From Erythrocercus mccallii (Eukaryota > Chordata > Aves > Passeriformes > Dicruridae): 64,000 nucleotides of DNA. Shown here piece by piece: positions 62,758 through 64,000 of the stretch. Numbering within the stretch: the first letter of the stretch is position 1; every line of letters begins with the position of its first letter. The notes below the pieces were generated by a model that had not been told where the DNA came from, did no database searches, and saw nothing but the letters and a program-made list of their open reading frames with translations. The position numbers and the translations under genes were made by a program. The stretch lies in NCBI GenBank assembly GCA_013397435.1, contig VZRG01000881.1:124001-188000 (forward strand). The letters run 5' to 3'.

Positions 62758-64000
62758 GATCCTCCAGTAAAGACCATGGAAATGTAAAGTACTGACCCAG
62801 ATAAGAGTTAAGAGGAGAATCTTTTATTCCAGTGAGAGCTCTCAAACGACCTTGCAATGTTAGGATTTATTTTCAAGGCAAAGGAAGATCTGTCAGGTCT
62901 AGGAGCCATGTTTTGCTCTAACTGCAGATGACTTGCTATCAACAAGGAAACAAGTTTAGTCACTGATCCAAATGTCAGGAGCTGCCAAATCAGTGCTCTG
63001 ATGAAATGTCAGGAACACTAACGTGGTTTCAGGGCTTCACTGATTTAACAGCCAAAATGGAATCTGGTCACATTCTTTTATTCCTCCAGGAAAATAGCAA
63101 ACAACCAGCAATATATTCATTATAGAGCCTTCTTCAATTTCTTTGAAGTTGAACAAACTAAAAAAACCCATCTAAACCCATAAATATTTCCACTTCTGTG
63201 TTTTAAAGGAGTCTGATCTCCACATGCTGGAACTTCAAGAGTACAAAGATCCCATTTAATGAGAAAACTTAAAAATTCAAGGACTTTCACACACCTGTAA
63301 CTGCACCTTGTGCAGGAAGATACACTGCAAAGGAAGTCATCCAGTCATAAGGTTGGTCATGGGAACCAAAATACAGTATCTGACATAAGAGAATGTTCAA
63401 AGGACAGGGAAAACAAAGCAGGCACACTCAGAAAAAATAATTGTATACTTTAAGACTATTTTCTTAGCCAACAAGAAAACTAAAACCAAACCACAACAAC
63501 TAACAGCTTTTATTTAAATTCATGAACCTAATCCCAAAGAAATCTCTCTTTTGGTTAAAGCAGCCAGATGTTTCTAAATAAAATATTTAAAATATTTGTA
63601 TGCTGATGTCAAAAATGCTCTGTAGGGAAAGAACGGCCATCAAATCCTTGTCATAGCAAGAAGAGTGCTGAAGAATTTCAGTGCTGGGAGAAACTGCAGA
63701 TGTCTCACATGTTGGGCAACTGTAAGAAATTCTGCCCCAGTTATTAAACACAGAATAAAAAAACCTGTGTAAGAACAATTCCACAGTGCTCATTTGATTG
63801 ACTACACGGGTATAACCAAACAGACCCCAAATCATGTCCTTTGTTAAGAAAAGGAGGGTGCTGCACATTCCCTTTCTGCACACAAGGATTGGCAGCGAGG
63901 CACCTGGAAAGGAGCAGCAGGTGCAGCCAGGGCTCTGCAGGAGCAGGAGAGGTTTGCTGCTGAGCAGCAGGGATGGTATTTCCCACGGGAAGTGTGTCCC

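Larger units (their letters stand above)
46276..64000. other. Upstream or intergenic DNA
   Basis: No protein-coding exon was recognised to the right of the candidate promoter. Recognised contents are the LTR-like segment, the hAT-like element, two CR1 tails, the MIR fragment and simple repeats listed separately. The stretches 48950-52760, 54840-56640, 56750-62150 and 62760-64000 are unique sequence with only short, overlapping open frames. If SGCD has an even more distant first exon, this region could instead be 5' intron. Confidence 0.5.

Overview
The window looks like a piece of a bird genome. The evidence is vertebrate exon and intron architecture, a delta-sarcoglycan exon, two 3' ends of CR1 LINEs (the dominant retroposon of birds), very few other interspersed repeats over 64 kb, and short A/T-rich simple repeats. 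The species cannot be named from the sequence. An LTR-like fragment would fit many neoavian birds.

Only one protein-coding segment is well supported. It is the first coding exon of delta-sarcoglycan (SGCD) on the minus strand at 38028-38213, with a good acceptor directly in front of the ATG and a GTAAGT donor behind it. Because the gene runs right to left, 1-38027 is the intron that follows this exon. No later SGCD coding exon was recognised there, so that intron is probably at least 38 kb. Sequence above 38213 is 5' intron, 5' untranslated exon(s) and upstream DNA. A local CpG-enriched patch at about 45.7-46.1 kb, with a consensus minus-strand donor at 45965-45970, is the best candidate for a noncoding first exon and promoter. 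This is inference only.

Layout: 1-38027 is intron, with conserved-noncoding-like A/T-rich stretches (about 2.16-2.56 kb, 7.0-7.76 kb, 20.34-20.6 kb), an ancient hairpin element (about 18.9 kb), a 16-bp tandem duplication (28.26 kb) and a 22-bp-period minisatellite (34.5 kb). 38028-38213 is the SGCD exon. 38850-39051 is a (GGGAA)n tract interrupted by a 139-base assembly gap. 45.7-46.3 kb is the putative promoter and first exon. 47.67-48.06 kb is LTR-like, 48.74-48.93 kb is a hAT-like inverted-repeat element, 52.76-52.95 kb and 54.77-54.83 kb are CR1 3' ends, and 62.63-62.76 kb is a MIR-type SINE. All other open reading frames are short, overlap one another on several frames, match nothing I recognise and have no codon or splice support.

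No operon, CRISPR array, tRNA, rRNA, intact transposon or novel multi-gene system is visible. The more unusual observations are structural or regulatory: the G-quadruplex-prone gap-bearing microsatellite near the first coding exon, the candidate first exon with an overlapping upstream reading frame, the preserved MIR and hAT-like fossils, and homeodomain-motif-rich intronic segments.
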